The notes beneath the pieces are model-generated. The model saw nothing but the letters and a program-made list of their open reading frames with translations, was not told where the DNA came from and made no database searches. DNA of 64,000 nucleotides from Laceyella putida. GTDB lineage: Bacteria; Bacillota; Bacilli; Thermoactinomycetales; Thermoactinomycetaceae. The stretch covers positions 1 to 64,000 of the forward strand of contig NZ_JBHTBW010000015.1 of the NCBI RefSeq assembly GCF_042665195.1, given 5' to 3'. Position numbers and translations under genes: made by a program. Shown piece by piece: positions 34,028-43,737 of the stretch (positions are counted from its first letter, which is position 1; each line of letters opens with the position of its first letter).

Positions 34028-34571
34028 TTATCGTTTGCCGATGTCACCTGCTTGCCGATATTCCGTTGCTGTCAAACCATAGCGGCCATACAAATGGGAG
34101 GCCTCCTTTAACACGCCTTCTTTCCTAAATCCCAACCGTTCCGGGATGGCCCTGCTTTTATAGTTCGCCGCCGCTACCCGAATCTCAATCCGATTGAGGC
34201 CATAGTGCTCAAATCCAATCCTTAGCATGGCGCGGCACACTTTCGTCATCGTCCCGTTTCCTTGGCGATCAGCGGAGAGCCAATAACCGATTTCCGCTCG
34301 TCGATTAGTCCAGTCCAGATTATGAAAGTCAATCATGCCCACGATTTTGTCTTTCAGCACAATCGCCCGAAAACCCTTTGTTTTCGGCATACTGCTGTAG
34401 CCAATTTTTAATGATGGGCGGATAGTCAGCAGGGGACTTCATGTCATCCACCCAGGGCAGCCACTGGCGCAAATAGTCGCGGTTTTGGTCCACTAGGGCA
34501 AATAATTCCTCTTTATCCGCTTGAGTAACCAATTTCAACGCGAGTTGATTATTTACCGGGAAATAAAACAT
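34028..34571 (-). pseudogene. RimJ/RimL-type GNAT acetyltransferase, frameshifted
   Basis: Two frames together make one acetyltransferase. The first (34571 down to about 34370) encodes the N-terminal part with KEELFALVDQNRDYLRQWLP. The second continues with VGMIDFHNLDWTNRRAEIGY and the acetyl-CoA loop ADRQGNGTMTKVCRAML, then LNRIEIRVAAANYKSRAIPE. The frames join cleanly at a GGGTTTTCGGG run if one T is removed. Either the gene is inactive or this is a homopolymer error. Confidence 0.8.
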
Positions 34572-34667
34572 CTGTCAATCCTTGTCTCCTTCCATCAAAA
34601 ACGAGAGGTGCCCAAAAACTTTTTCAATTGAATAAGATTATACAACATTCACATTTAAAACCCTACA

Positions 34668-34702
34668 AGAAAACGCAAGCTTCTTTACTTGCTTGCGTTT
34701 TC
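34668..34702 (-). terminator. Terminator of glyQS
   Basis: An 11-bp perfect stem (AAAACGCAAGC/GCTTGCGTTTT) with a 10-base loop lies 17 bases past the glyS stop; the T-run is the end of the stem. Confidence 0.85.
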
Positions 34703-34718
34703 CGTTGATGCGCTTGGT

Positions 34719-36803
34719 TCATGAAGGGAAGACCACTTGTTCAAACGCGGCAAAGGCGCTGGTCATTGTGGTGATATCCTTCAACAGGGCCAAGCGGTTT
34801 TTTCTGATCGTATCGTCTTCCACCATGACCATCACATGGTCAAAGAAATGATGAATTTGCGGCACCATGGTCATCAAGGCATGATAGAGAGCGGCCGGAT
34901 CGTTGTTTTCTTCTGCCCGCTTCCACTCCGTTTTGGCTTGGGTAAGCGCTTGGTACAAGGCTTGTTCCGCGGGTTCGGTCAGCAAGTCCACCGACAGTGC
35001 GGTCCCGTCCGCTTTCGCCGCCAAGTTGGCCACCCGGGTAAACCCTTCCACTTCCAGCTTAAAGGCTTCCCGATCCAATTGGTCCATCAGCACTTGGGCT
35101 TTGCGGATGACAAATGCCGGATAAGCAATGTCCGCTTGCAGCACCGCTTCGATCACATCATAACGAATCCCCATCTCCTGCATGACCGCTTTGAGACGCA
35201 GGGCGAAAAACTGCTCCAAATCCCGTTCAACCTCCTGCCGCTCCACCTTGAGGAGACCGGCTTGCGCCAATTGATCCACCGCTGCGCTGATCAATTCGGA
35301 GAGGGAGAGGGATTGGAAGGCTTTGTTCAGCAAAATCTGCACAATGCCTGCCGCTCTTCTCCGCAAACCATAGGGATCTTGCGAACCAGTCGGCTGGATG
35401 CCAATCCCGAAGCTGGACGCTATCGCATCCATTTTGTCGGCCAAGCCGATCAATCCTCCAAGTTGATGTTGCGGCACCTCATCTCCAGCAAAACGCGGCA
35501 GGTAATGTTCATAAATCGCCTCAGCCACCTCCGCGTCTTCCCCCTGCGCCAACGCATAATGACGACCCATTATCCCTTCCAGCTCCGGGAATTCCCCAAT
35601 CATCTGCGTGGCTAAGTCAAACTTGCAAATCGCCGCGGCACGGGCCAATTTCGCCTGTTCCGCCTGGGACAATCCGTTCCGTTCCGCCAGAGTCTGGGCA
35701 ATCGCCCCAATCCGGTCGATGCGCGCGCCGACACTGCCGAGTTCCTCTTGATACACGATGTGCGAGAGCTTGGCATTGGCCTCCGCGATGGGCAGCTTCA
35801 GATCTTCGTCATAGAAGAAACGGGCATCGGCCAGACGCGCACGCAAGACTTTCTCGTTTCCTCTGGCCACCGTCGCCAACCCCCGCTCATTCCCATTGCG
35901 CACGGCGACGAAGAATGGCAACAGCTGGCCGGAGCGGTCTTCCACCGGGAAATACCGCTGATGTTCACGCATGGTGGTGATTAACACTTCGCGTGGCACG
36001 GCAAGGTATTCCTCCGCAAACGTACCGTAAAACGCGGTAGGGAATTCAACCAGGTTCGTCACTTCTTGCAGAAGCCCTTGATCAACTGGAATCACCCAGT
36101 TTTGTTGCTCTTCCAGTTGGCGCAGTTGGCTTAAGATAAGCTCTTGGCGCTTCTCCACATCAACGAGCACAAACTGTTCACGCAATGCGGACACATATTG
36201 CGCCGGTGCCGTGAGCGCAATCTCCCGCCCCAAAAAGCGATGTCCCCGGGTGACATTGCTCGCCTTTAACCCGGCCCATTCCACCGGCACCACTTCTTCG
36301 CCAAACAGGCAGACCAACCAGCGAACAGGACGGATAAAGCGCGTCCGATCATGCCAGCGCATCGTTTTGGGAAAGTGCAAGCTATTGATCACTTCCGGCA
36401 AACCCTTCAACAGCTGGGCCACCGTCGCCTCCCCAGGTTGATGCACCTGGGCGAAAACATACGTTTCGCCTTTTACTTCCTTTAACGTCAATTGGTCAAC
36501 CGTCAACCCGTTTTTGCGGGCGAAGCCTTCAGCCGCTTTGCTCCAGTTTCCGTCGGACGTCTTGGCGATCCTAGCCGCTGGTCCTTTCACTTCCTCCTCC
36601 ATATCGGCTTGCTTCTCTTCGACATCGTTTATTATCACAGCCAAGCGGCGTGGTGTCGCATAGGTTTTCACGGCGCCATGCGCGATGCGATTCTCGGACA
36701 GCCAAGCGGACAATTTGTCACCCAATTGCTTCACCGCATCATCTATTAAACGCGCCGGCACTTCTTCACAACCGATTTCAAATAATAAATCCCGTCTGCT
36801 CAT
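34719..36803 (-). CDS. glyS: Glycyl-tRNA synthetase beta subunit
   Basis: A 694-residue tRNA-binding subunit of the heterotetrameric bacterial GlyRS. The start LLFEIGCEEVPARLI is diagnostic. FPKTMRWHDRTRFIRPVRWLV, MREHQRYFPV and RNGNERGLATVARGNEKVLRARLADARFF-type text (in part) follow, with an anticodon-binding-like C-terminus. It overlaps glyQ by 4 bases (ATGA) with a GGAGGGG ribosome site inside glyQ. Confidence 0.97.
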   Translation of the reverse strand: MSRRDLLFEIGCEEVPARLIDDAVKQLGDKLSAWLSENRIAHGAVKTYATPRRLAVIINDVEEKQADMEEEVKGPAARIAKTSDGNWSKAAEGFARKNGLTVDQLTLKEVKGETYVFAQVHQPGEATVAQLLKGLPEVINSLHFPKTMRWHDRTRFIRPVRWLVCLFGEEVVPVEWAGLKASNVTRGHRFLGREIALTAPAQYVSALREQFVLVDVEKRQELILSQLRQLEEQQNWVIPVDQGLLQEVTNLVEFPTAFYGTFAEEYLAVPREVLITTMREHQRYFPVEDRSGQLLPFFVAVRNGNERGLATVARGNEKVLRARLADARFFYDEDLKLPIAEANAKLSHIVYQEELGSVGARIDRIGAIAQTLAERNGLSQAEQAKLARAAAICKFDLATQMIGEFPELEGIMGRHYALAQGEDAEVAEAIYEHYLPRFAGDEVPQHQLGGLIGLADKMDAIASSFGIGIQPTGSQDPYGLRRRAAGIVQILLNKAFQSLSLSELISAAVDQLAQAGLLKVERQEVERDLEQFFALRLKAVMQEMGIRYDVIEAVLQADIAYPAFVIRKAQVLMDQLDREAFKLEVEGFTRVANLAAKADGTALSVDLLTEPAEQALYQALTQAKTEWKRAEENNDPAALYHALMTMVPQIHHFFDHVMVMVEDDTIRKNRLALLKDITTMTSAFAAFEQVVFPS

Positions 36804-37687
36804 GCGGTTTCCCCTCCTTTATCTTTCAATAGCGGGAAGCCCAATTTTTCGCGTTCTTCTATATAAGCGCGGGCGATCCGGCGTGAGAGGTTGCGCACCC
36901 GACCAATATACCCCGTGCGTTCGGTCACGCTGATGGCCCCCCGCGCATCCAACAGGTTAAAGGTGTGGGAGCATTTCAACGCATAATCATATGCAGGGAA
37001 AACCAAGTTTTCTTCCAAGGCCCGCTTCGCTTCACGCTCATACTCGTCGAACAATTGGAACAACCATTCTTTATTGGAGATTTCAAAGGTGTATTTCGAG
37101 TGCTCATATTCGGGTTGCAAAAAAACATCGCCATATTTCACGCCATCAACCCATTCAAGCTCATACACGTTCTCCTTGTCTTGAATGTAGAGCGCCAACC
37201 GTTCCAAGCCGTAGGTCAATTCAACCGACACCGGCTCCACATCCAAACTCCCCACCTGTTGGAAATAGGTGAACTGTGTCGCTTCCATTCCATCGACCCA
37301 AACTTCCCAGCCCAGACCGGCCGCTCCGAAAGTGGGATTTTCCCAGTTATCTTCAACAAAGCGGATATCATGCATGAGCGGATCTATCCCTAAGGCTTTT
37401 AAACTATCCAGATAAATTTCCTGGATATTCTCAGGCACCGGTTTTAAGATCACTTGAAACTGATGATGCTGGTACAAGCGGTTTGGATTTTCGCCATATC
37501 GGCCATCGGCCGGACGACGCGAAGGCTCCACATAGGCCGCTTTCCAAGGTTCTGGGCCAAGGGCGCGCAAAAACGTCATCGGATTCAGCGTCCCCGCCCC
37601 TTTTTCCGTATCATATGGCTGTACGAGGATACAGCCTTGGGCCGACCAAAATTCTTGCAACTGTTTGATCATCTGTTGCATATTCAT
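36800..37687 (-). CDS. glyQ: Glycyl-tRNA synthetase alpha subunit
   Basis: The catalytic class II subunit that activates glycine. Landmarks are FWSAQGCILVQPYD, EPSRRPADGRYGENPNRLYQ, GWEVWVDGMEATQFTYFQQ and AISVTERTGYI. About 295 residues, as in the family. The ATG at 37687 agrees with family N-termini but has GGAGGG at 11 bases; a GTG two codons earlier has better spacing (5). A longer frame runs upstream into the T-box and is excluded. Confidence 0.97.
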   Translation of the reverse strand: MNMQQMIKQLQEFWSAQGCILVQPYDTEKGAGTLNPMTFLRALGPEPWKAAYVEPSRRPADGRYGENPNRLYQHHQFQVILKPVPENIQEIYLDSLKALGIDPLMHDIRFVEDNWENPTFGAAGLGWEVWVDGMEATQFTYFQQVGSLDVEPVSVELTYGLERLALYIQDKENVYELEWVDGVKYGDVFLQPEYEHSKYTFEISNKEWLFQLFDEYEREAKRALEENLVFPAYDYALKCSHTFNLLDARGAISVTERTGYIGRVRNLSRRIARAYIEEREKLGFPLLKDKGGETA

Positions 37688-37721
37688 GTTCACACCAACC
37701 CTCCACATAGCTTTGACCATC

Positions 37722-37997
37722 AAAAAACCTCTCGTCTCCATGACAAAGGTTCATCTTTGCCATAGGGACGAGAGGTTGATTCCCGCGGTTCCACCCTATT
37801 TGGCTGACCCATCCGCCAGCCCACTTTCCCACATCTCTGTGCACTCGGGAACTGCCCTTCACCAAACACCATCATCAGGCTCCCACTCTCCCTGACTCGC
37901 TTTTCATGGCTATTTTGGTTACTCCTTTTCCTTCATTGCGCACCTTTTTCGTATCATTGTTATTGAGCTTGCCCATCGCTGAAGCAATCGTTTTATG
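37722..37997 (-). promoter_or_regulatory. T-box leader of glyQS with terminator
   Basis: The minus strand contains the T-box sequence AGGGTGGAACCGCGG (around 37781-37796), followed by a terminator hairpin whose 11-bp stem AACCTCTCGTC/GACGAGAGGTT ends in TTTTTT at about 37722-37777. The leader is about 275 bases. By position it senses uncharged tRNA-Gly, which would stabilise the antiterminator and allow glyQS expression. Confidence 0.93.
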
Positions 37998-38003
37998 GCA
38001 CAA

Positions 38004-38032
38004 AATATAACAAAATGATTGGCGATTGTCAA
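38004..38032 (-). promoter_or_regulatory. Sigma-A promoter of the glyQS T-box leader
   Basis: TTGACA and TATATT on the minus strand are separated by 17 bases, immediately after the recO stop codon. Confidence 0.85.
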
Positions 38033-38785
38033 TCATTTGTTCGCCCAAGTTTTCCGTATGCTGTCAAGTAAAGCATACGATTTGCATTCAAAGGGCAAGT
38101 ACTCTTTCATAAAGGCGTGAATCAAGGTCTCCAGTTGCTGGTTGGTTTCCGCTTTTACCATGACTTCCCCCATTCGATCGAGGGAAAGGCGCTGAAGCAG
38201 AGGCAAAATCCGGCCACTGGCTTGCGATACGGGATAAGCTTTCACATCGAGATGAGCGCACGCATCACATAAAAAACCACCCTGTGTCACACTGAATCGA
38301 GCAGGGCGCGCCTGGGCGCGACAATGGGCGCAATGCTCCAAAACGGGTGTGCTTCCCGCCAACGTGAGCGCTCTCAATTCGATGACCCGTGTCAAGATTT
38401 CCGGATCCGTTCCTTCTTCCAACCGGGTCAGCGCCGCTTTCAGCAAACGGTAAAAAGCGGGATTGGGCTCTTTTTCTTCCAAACATTTGTCCAGCAATTC
38501 AAACCAATAGGCTCCATATGAAGTAAGCAATAGATCAGAACGGATTCTATGATGCGAATCTAAGAGATCCGCTTGGGATAAAGAAGCGATGCCGCCGCCC
38601 GCGAAACTGACAAAATGGGCGACGGTGAAAGGCTCGGTTACAGCGCTGAAACGGCTTTTCGTTTTTTTCGAGCCACGGGCCATCAGGGCCATTTTGCCTT
38701 GAAACTCGGTAAAAACCGTCAAAATCTGATGACTTTCCCCATAATCCCGAGCCTTGAGGACAATCCCTTCAAATTTGTTCAGCAA
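38033..38785 (-). CDS. recO: DNA repair protein RecO
   Basis: A 250-residue recombination mediator that loads RecA on SSB-coated DNA with RecR. The N-terminal OB fold has EGIVLKARDYGESHQILTVFT and GKMALMARGSKK. A helical domain and a zinc site follow with CAHCRAQ and CDACAH. The start is a TTG with AAGGG 8 bases upstream. It follows yqzL by 17 bases, the same order as in B. subtilis. Confidence 0.94.
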   Translation of the reverse strand: MLNKFEGIVLKARDYGESHQILTVFTEFQGKMALMARGSKKTKSRFSAVTEPFTVAHFVSFAGGGIASLSQADLLDSHHRIRSDLLLTSYGAYWFELLDKCLEEKEPNPAFYRLLKAALTRLEEGTDPEILTRVIELRALTLAGSTPVLEHCAHCRAQARPARFSVTQGGFLCDACAHLDVKAYPVSQASGRILPLLQRLSLDRMGEVMVKAETNQQLETLIHAFMKEYLPFECKSYALLDSIRKTWANK

Positions 38786-38802
38786 GCGAATCGCCCTTTC
38801 TC

Positions 38803-38934
38803 CTAACCGTGCTCCTCGTCATCCTCCTCAGGGCTTCCCATTGTCTCCGACGAAGTCCCTTCCAAATCTTTATACAACAGATAAGCATCAATGCTCCCTG
38901 TGTGCTGAAAAACATTCCAGACTAAAGTTCGCAA
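38803..38934 (-). CDS. yqzL: YqzL-like small protein
   Basis: A 43-residue frame starting with TTG, with AAAGGATG upstream. The conserved core LVWNVFQHTGSIDAYLLYKD is the YqzL signature, followed by an acidic tail. Function unknown. It lies between era and recO exactly as yqzL does in Bacillus, which supports the call. Confidence 0.85.
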   Translation of the reverse strand: MRTLVWNVFQHTGSIDAYLLYKDLEGTSSETMGSPEEDDEEHG

Positions 38935-39021
38935 CTAGCATCATCCTTTCGGCTGTGCGATCCTATTCACAAGCTTAGGATGAGCCAGAAGGGCGAGAAG
39001 TATTAGTTGGAAAAATTGGTA

Positions 39022-39930
39022 TTACTCTTCTTCACGGTAACCGAAATGACGCAGCATCATTTCTTCATTTCTCCAATCCTTCTTCACTTTCACCCATAAA
39101 TCAAGGAAAATTCGGGTTCCAAGCAATCGTTCCATCTCTTCCCTGGCCCGTTTTCCCACTTCTTTCAAGAGCGAACCTTTCTTCCCGATCAAAATCCCTT
39201 TCTGTGAAGGCCGTTCGGTATAAATCACGGCGCGGACGTCGACGATATCTTTCTCTTCGCGCTCGTTCATTTCTTCAATCACGACCGCCACCGAATGCGG
39301 GATTTCCTCCCGCGTCAACTCCAACACTTTCTCACGGATCAATTCCCCCACAATAAACCGCTCCGGATGATCCGTCACCTGATCGGCGGGATAATATTGG
39401 GGTCCCTCAGGCAATCGGTTCATGATCAGGTCAATCAGGGTAGCGGTATTGTTTCCTTGCAATGCCGAAATCGGCACCACTTCGTTAAACGGATATTCAT
39501 TGCGGTAACGGTCTATCAGCGGCAACAGCTGATCGGGATGAACTTGGTCAATTTTATTGACAACCAGGAAGACAGGGGTTTGCACCTTCTTTAGATTCTC
39601 CATGATAAAGCGGTCACCAGGGCCATACCCTTCCGCCGCATCAATTAAAAACAGCACCAAATCCACTTCGTCCAGTGCATCTTGGGCTGTTTTCACTAGA
39701 AACTCCCCTAGTTTGGAGTGTGGCTTATGTATTCCCGGCGTGTCCAAAAAAATGATCTGCCCGTCATCGCTGGTATAGACTCCACGAATCTTATTGCGGG
39801 TCGTCTGTGGCTTGTCTGACATAATCGCGATTTTTTGTCCCACGATATGATTCATCAACGTGGACTTCCCCACATTGGGACGGCCAATCAACGCCACAAA
39901 GCCCGACCGGTATTTATTGTCCATTGCCAT
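39022..39930 (-). CDS. era: GTPase Era
   Basis: A 302-residue GTPase needed for 30S maturation; it binds the 3' end of 16S rRNA. G1 is GRPNVGKS (residues 16-23), G3 is DTPGIHKPHSKLG, and G4 is NKID. The C-terminal KH domain contains GILIGKKGSLLKEVGKRARE. The ATG at 39930 follows AGGGAG with 6-base spacing and overlaps the end of cdd by 17 bases. Confidence 0.97.
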   Translation of the reverse strand: MAMDNKYRSGFVALIGRPNVGKSTLMNHIVGQKIAIMSDKPQTTRNKIRGVYTSDDGQIIFLDTPGIHKPHSKLGEFLVKTAQDALDEVDLVLFLIDAAEGYGPGDRFIMENLKKVQTPVFLVVNKIDQVHPDQLLPLIDRYRNEYPFNEVVPISALQGNNTATLIDLIMNRLPEGPQYYPADQVTDHPERFIVGELIREKVLELTREEIPHSVAVVIEEMNEREEKDIVDVRAVIYTERPSQKGILIGKKGSLLKEVGKRAREEMERLLGTRIFLDLWVKVKKDWRNEEMMLRHFGYREEE

Positions 39931-40315
39931 CCAAATCTCCCTTTCCAAATGCTCCAGGCAACAGTTCGCCTACGGTTGTGACCATGGTTTTCCCCCGCAA
40001 ATTGGTGAGCCACACCTTCATTTCGGGGGGACATAACTCGGCCATCACTTGGCGGCAAGCCCCGCACGGAGAGACCGGCCCCGGCGTATCGGCGACAACG
40101 GCGATCCCTTCAAAATCTTGGTATCCTTCCGACATCGCCTTAAACAGCGCCGTTCGCTCCGCACAGTTAGCCAAACTGTAAGCAGCATTTTCAATATTGC
40201 ATCCTTTGATGATCCGCCCATCTTTGGTCAACAGGGCCGCCCCAACGGGAAAGCGCGAGTATGGCACATAGGCCCGTTCTCTCGCTTCGATCGCAGCTTC
40301 GATTAACTTTTTCAT
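39914..40315 (-). CDS. cdd: Cytidine deaminase
   Basis: A zinc enzyme deaminating cytidine and deoxycytidine in pyrimidine salvage, 133 residues. The catalytic motif NCAERTALF gives Cys and Glu, and PGPVSPCGACRQV gives the two further Cys ligands. The start at 40315 (AAGGAG, 9 bases) matches the usual length; longer in-frame starts exist at 40321 and 40336. Confidence 0.95.
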   Translation of the reverse strand: MKKLIEAAIEARERAYVPYSRFPVGAALLTKDGRIIKGCNIENAAYSLANCAERTALFKAMSEGYQDFEGIAVVADTPGPVSPCGACRQVMAELCPPEMKVWLTNLRGKTMVTTVGELLPGAFGKGDLDGNGQ

Positions 40316-40387
40316 TTCCATCTTCTCCTTGGACATGTCACTTACCAAAACGAAGGTTCTACTATTATAGGGAAAAACGAACAAGGA

Positions 40388-41080
40388 TTACAAGAACTGC
40401 ACGCCGATCCCCGCCACCGCGATTCCCAAGACCGCCCCCAACAGGATCGGCGTGCGATTCACCTGATCCCGCAGACGCACGCCCATCACCATCGCGAGGA
40501 GCAATAACGTCAACACCCCGATGTAGAGATTTCCCGTTACCGCGATGATCAAGGTCGCCACGCAACAGGCCAGGGACGTGATCATGCTGGGTTCCCACCT
40601 GGTTTGCTCCAGGCGGTGCAACCACCCTTTGAGAAACATCGTTAAAAAGAAGTCAAACACGATGATCACCGCTAGTCCAATATTAGCGGGGTATGAGGCC
40701 GTTTCCGATTTGAATGAGTGAAACAACGATTGCAAATAGGGATAAAACACGCTGAAACCCACGATCACGGCAAGTCCCGCCGTCAGCAGAACCGCACCCG
40801 CCGCAACATCTTTCGCCACTTTGGCGAGCGGGTGGAATTCCTCCGTCACCAAGTCCACCAACGCTTCAATGGCCGTATTGATCAATTCGGCGAACAGGAC
40901 CAGGATAATGGTGACAAATAAGACAAGCACCTCCAGTTTGCTCATCGGAAGGTACATGGCAAGTAATAAGACGATTAAGGCCGCGACATAGTGAATCCGC
41001 ATATTGCGCTGAGTGCCAATCGTATATTTTAACCCTTCCAGCGCAAAGATAAAGCTTTTAATCAGTTTCGTCACCCACAC
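40388..41080 (-). CDS. dgkA: DgkA-type diacylglycerol/undecaprenol kinase with extra C-terminal membrane region
   Basis: Residues 1-120 form the DgkA membrane kinase (KSFIFALEGLKYTIGTQRNMRIHY, then FAELINTAIEALVDLV with catalytic acidic residues and KVAKDVAAGAVLL). In Gram-positive bacteria this enzyme phosphorylates undecaprenol. Residues about 135-230 add three or four further hydrophobic helices absent from the 123-residue B. subtilis DgkA; I do not see PAP2 phosphatase motifs in them. The start is GTG with AGGAGG 7 bases upstream. It lies between ybeY and cdd in conserved order. Confidence 0.9.
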   Translation of the reverse strand: MWVTKLIKSFIFALEGLKYTIGTQRNMRIHYVAALIVLLLAMYLPMSKLEVLVLFVTIILVLFAELINTAIEALVDLVTEEFHPLAKVAKDVAAGAVLLTAGLAVIVGFSVFYPYLQSLFHSFKSETASYPANIGLAVIIVFDFFLTMFLKGWLHRLEQTRWEPSMITSLACCVATLIIAVTGNLYIGVLTLLLLAMVMGVRLRDQVNRTPILLGAVLGIAVAGIGVQFL

Positions 41081-41091
41081 ATGCTTGCCTC

Positions 41092-41562
41092 CTATCTATG
41101 GAGACCAACCAGGTTCAAAATCGCCTCCTGCTTCGCAAACATTTCTTCCTCTTCTTCTTTGGTCTCATGATCATATCCGAGTAAGTGCAAAAAGCCATGG
41201 ACCGCCAAGAATCCCACTTCCCGCTCAATGGAGTGGCCATATTCCCGCGCTTGCTCCCGCGCTTTTGGCAGGGAGATCACGATATCGCCAAGCGGAACCC
41301 GCTCTTCTTCCTCTTCGATCACCCATTCCTCATCAGGCTCCCATAACGGAAATGACAACACATCCGTTGGCCGATCCACCTTGCGGTATTCTTTATTCAT
41401 ATGATGAATTTGCTCGTTATCCACAATGGTTACCGACACCTCAACAGGTGGCAACTCCTCCGCTTCCGCCGCTCGATTGATTACGGTCTCTACCCAGTTG
41501 ATCGCTCGCTGTTCTTCCGGCGTTACTGTTATTTCCACATTCAGATCCAACTTACACTTCAT
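41092..41562 (-). CDS. ybeY: Endoribonuclease YbeY
   Basis: A single-strand endoribonuclease in 16S rRNA 3'-end processing and ribosome quality control, 156 residues. The zinc triad is HGFLHLLGYDH with H122, H126 and H132. DRPTDVLSFPLWEP and LGDIVISLPKA are the other family blocks. It carries an acidic insertion at about 78-88. It overlaps the pgpH stop by 4 bases. Confidence 0.96.
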   Translation of the reverse strand: MKCKLDLNVEITVTPEEQRAINWVETVINRAAEAEELPPVEVSVTIVDNEQIHHMNKEYRKVDRPTDVLSFPLWEPDEEWVIEEEEERVPLGDIVISLPKAREQAREYGHSIEREVGFLAVHGFLHLLGYDHETKEEEEEMFAKQEAILNLVGLHR

Positions 41563-43715
41563 CCTTGTTTAACTCCTTTGGCTGGCTCTTCCGGATATTC
41601 GATACGTGAATGGAAAATGCCTTGTAAAGTTTCGCAAATGGAGTTGGCAATCATCTCCAACTCTTTCAAGGTTAAATCACATTCGTTAAATTGTCCATCT
41701 TCTAAACGGTCGCGAATGATCTTATTGACCATGTTTTGAATGCGGGATGGCGTCGGCCGCGCCAACGAACGCACCGCCGCTTCCACGCAATCGCAAATCC
41801 CCACGATCGCCGCTTCTTTAAACTGCGCCTTTGGGCCCGGGTAGCGATAATCTTCCTCGCGCACCTGGTCTCCATCTTTCTTCTGTTGCAGGGCCTTATG
41901 GTAGAAATACCTGATCAAGGTCGTGCCATGATGCTGTGCCGCGATATCCTGTATCTGCTTCGGTATCTTATGTTGCTTCAATATCTCCACTCCATCCCGC
42001 GTATGGGAGATGATGATGGTTTTGGACAAGTTGGGCGAAATCTTGTCATGGGGATTCAGGCGGTGAAGTTGGTTTTCTATGAAAAACTGCGGCCGCTTCG
42101 TTTTCCCGACATCGTGGTAATAAGCGCCCACACGGGCCAACAGTCCATCTGCGCCAATCGCTTCGGCGGCGGCTTCAGACAGATTGCCCACGATGATCGA
42201 ATGGTGATACGTTCCCGGCGTCTCAATCAGCAGTTTTCTGAGCAAGGGATGGTTGGGATTGCCGAGCTCTATCAAACGCATCGGTGACAAAATGCCAAAG
42301 GCCGTTTCAAAATAAGGCAAGAAGCCAATTGTCAGCACAGCCGAAAACAACCCGCTCAGCATGCCAAAAACAAGTGATTGGACCAAAACCATCCATGTCC
42401 CTTCCGAAGGCAACATGAAATGCAATGCGGCAATTGGAAACACGCTGGCCAAGGCCGCTACCATCCCCGCCTGCAAAATGCCACCGCGTTTGCGCACATC
42501 CGCCAAAGCAAACGCCGCGGCTGTGCCGCTGATCAAAGCGACTAACCCATAACGAAAATCAAACAGCAAATGATTTTCTCCATTGAAGAGCATGCTGGCG
42601 GCGACAGCCAAAATCATGGCACAGACGACGGCCAATTCAATGTTGAGGAGGAGGGTGATCAGCATGGTTCCCAATCCAACCGGGGCGATGTAGCCCAGCA
42701 TATTCCATTCCAAATTTTGCCCTAAGGCGATAAACTTCATCCCTATCAAGGTTAATAAGAGCACGCTGAACAAAAGCAACAGATTGGCATTGTTATGATA
42801 GAGGTTGGGATGAAACCGGCGGATATAGAAAAATAAAGCCGTCAGGATCGTGATCACGAACAAGCCCAACCCCACTTGAGGCAAGAAGTTGCTATCCTTT
42901 CGCAGCAATCCCAATTCTTCCAATTTTCGGTATTGGTCTTCGGTGACCACCTCACCCAACGCCACAATGATCTGCCCTTTATTGATGGGAATCGGTTGGA
43001 CGGCTTCCCGTGCCGCGTCACGCAATTGTTCCGTTTGTTGTTCATCATAAAACTCATTGGCGACGATGCTTTTTTTGGCGATTTCCCTGATGACGATCCG
43101 CGCTTTGGAGTCCAATGAATTTTCGATCATTGTGGCTAAAATCTTATCATCGACGGATTCGCGCTTCTCTTTCAATTCCGACTTGCGAACGCCTTTTTTC
43201 AAGATATCGTAAACGATTTCACGAGTCTTCAAGCGAATGTCCGTCAATGAATCGGGAGACAAAGCGGCAACAGTATGATAAAACGGCCCTTGAAAATCTT
43301 CCGAGATCGCTTCGTTTAGAACCAGTTTCACCTGTTTTTCTTTCTCATCAGCGGATAAGTCCCCATCCGACAAAACTTTGCGGATATCCGCAAAAAAACG
43401 GTCAATTTTATCTACTTGCTGATTGGTTACGCGGTCATCGGTGGTATAAACCCGATCCACTTTTTCCGCTGCTTGTTCTTTGGCTTCTTCGGTTGCCGCC
43501 CGGTCAATCTTCGTTACTGGCGAAACAATGGTTTCGGGGCTAACCATTCCCACTTGAATTTGCACTCGTTCAGGCAAGATATGTTTTATGAATAACAAAT
43601 AGAACGCGATCCCTAAGATCGCGTATAACAACAATTGCATGCGTTTGCTTGTTTTCCATCTGTCAGTAAACCACATCAACGCTTCAGTGGATGACGGTTC
43701 CTTTTTCTCTTTCAT
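41559..43715 (-). CDS. pgpH: 7TM-HD family cyclic-di-AMP phosphodiesterase PgpH
   Basis: A 718-residue membrane protein. An N-terminal membrane helix (about 25-43) is followed by an extracytoplasmic 7TMR-HDED domain (about 45-275), seven membrane helices (about 280-470) and a cytoplasmic HD domain. The HD domain has TYHHSIIVGNLSEAAAE, the H534-D535 pair in YYHDVGK and the later AAQHHGTTLI. PgpH homologues hydrolyse c-di-AMP. It lies between phoH and ybeY as in Bacillus yqfF. Confidence 0.95.
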   Translation of the reverse strand: MKEKKEPSSTEALMWFTDRWKTSKRMQLLLYAILGIAFYLLFIKHILPERVQIQVGMVSPETIVSPVTKIDRAATEEAKEQAAEKVDRVYTTDDRVTNQQVDKIDRFFADIRKVLSDGDLSADEKEKQVKLVLNEAISEDFQGPFYHTVAALSPDSLTDIRLKTREIVYDILKKGVRKSELKEKRESVDDKILATMIENSLDSKARIVIREIAKKSIVANEFYDEQQTEQLRDAAREAVQPIPINKGQIIVALGEVVTEDQYRKLEELGLLRKDSNFLPQVGLGLFVITILTALFFYIRRFHPNLYHNNANLLLLFSVLLLTLIGMKFIALGQNLEWNMLGYIAPVGLGTMLITLLLNIELAVVCAMILAVAASMLFNGENHLLFDFRYGLVALISGTAAAFALADVRKRGGILQAGMVAALASVFPIAALHFMLPSEGTWMVLVQSLVFGMLSGLFSAVLTIGFLPYFETAFGILSPMRLIELGNPNHPLLRKLLIETPGTYHHSIIVGNLSEAAAEAIGADGLLARVGAYYHDVGKTKRPQFFIENQLHRLNPHDKISPNLSKTIIISHTRDGVEILKQHKIPKQIQDIAAQHHGTTLIRYFYHKALQQKKDGDQVREEDYRYPGPKAQFKEAAIVGICDCVEAAVRSLARPTPSRIQNMVNKIIRDRLEDGQFNECDLTLKELEMIANSICETLQGIFHSRIEYPEEPAKGVKQG

Positions 43716-43737
43716 TGTTGAACCGGCTCCTTATCAT

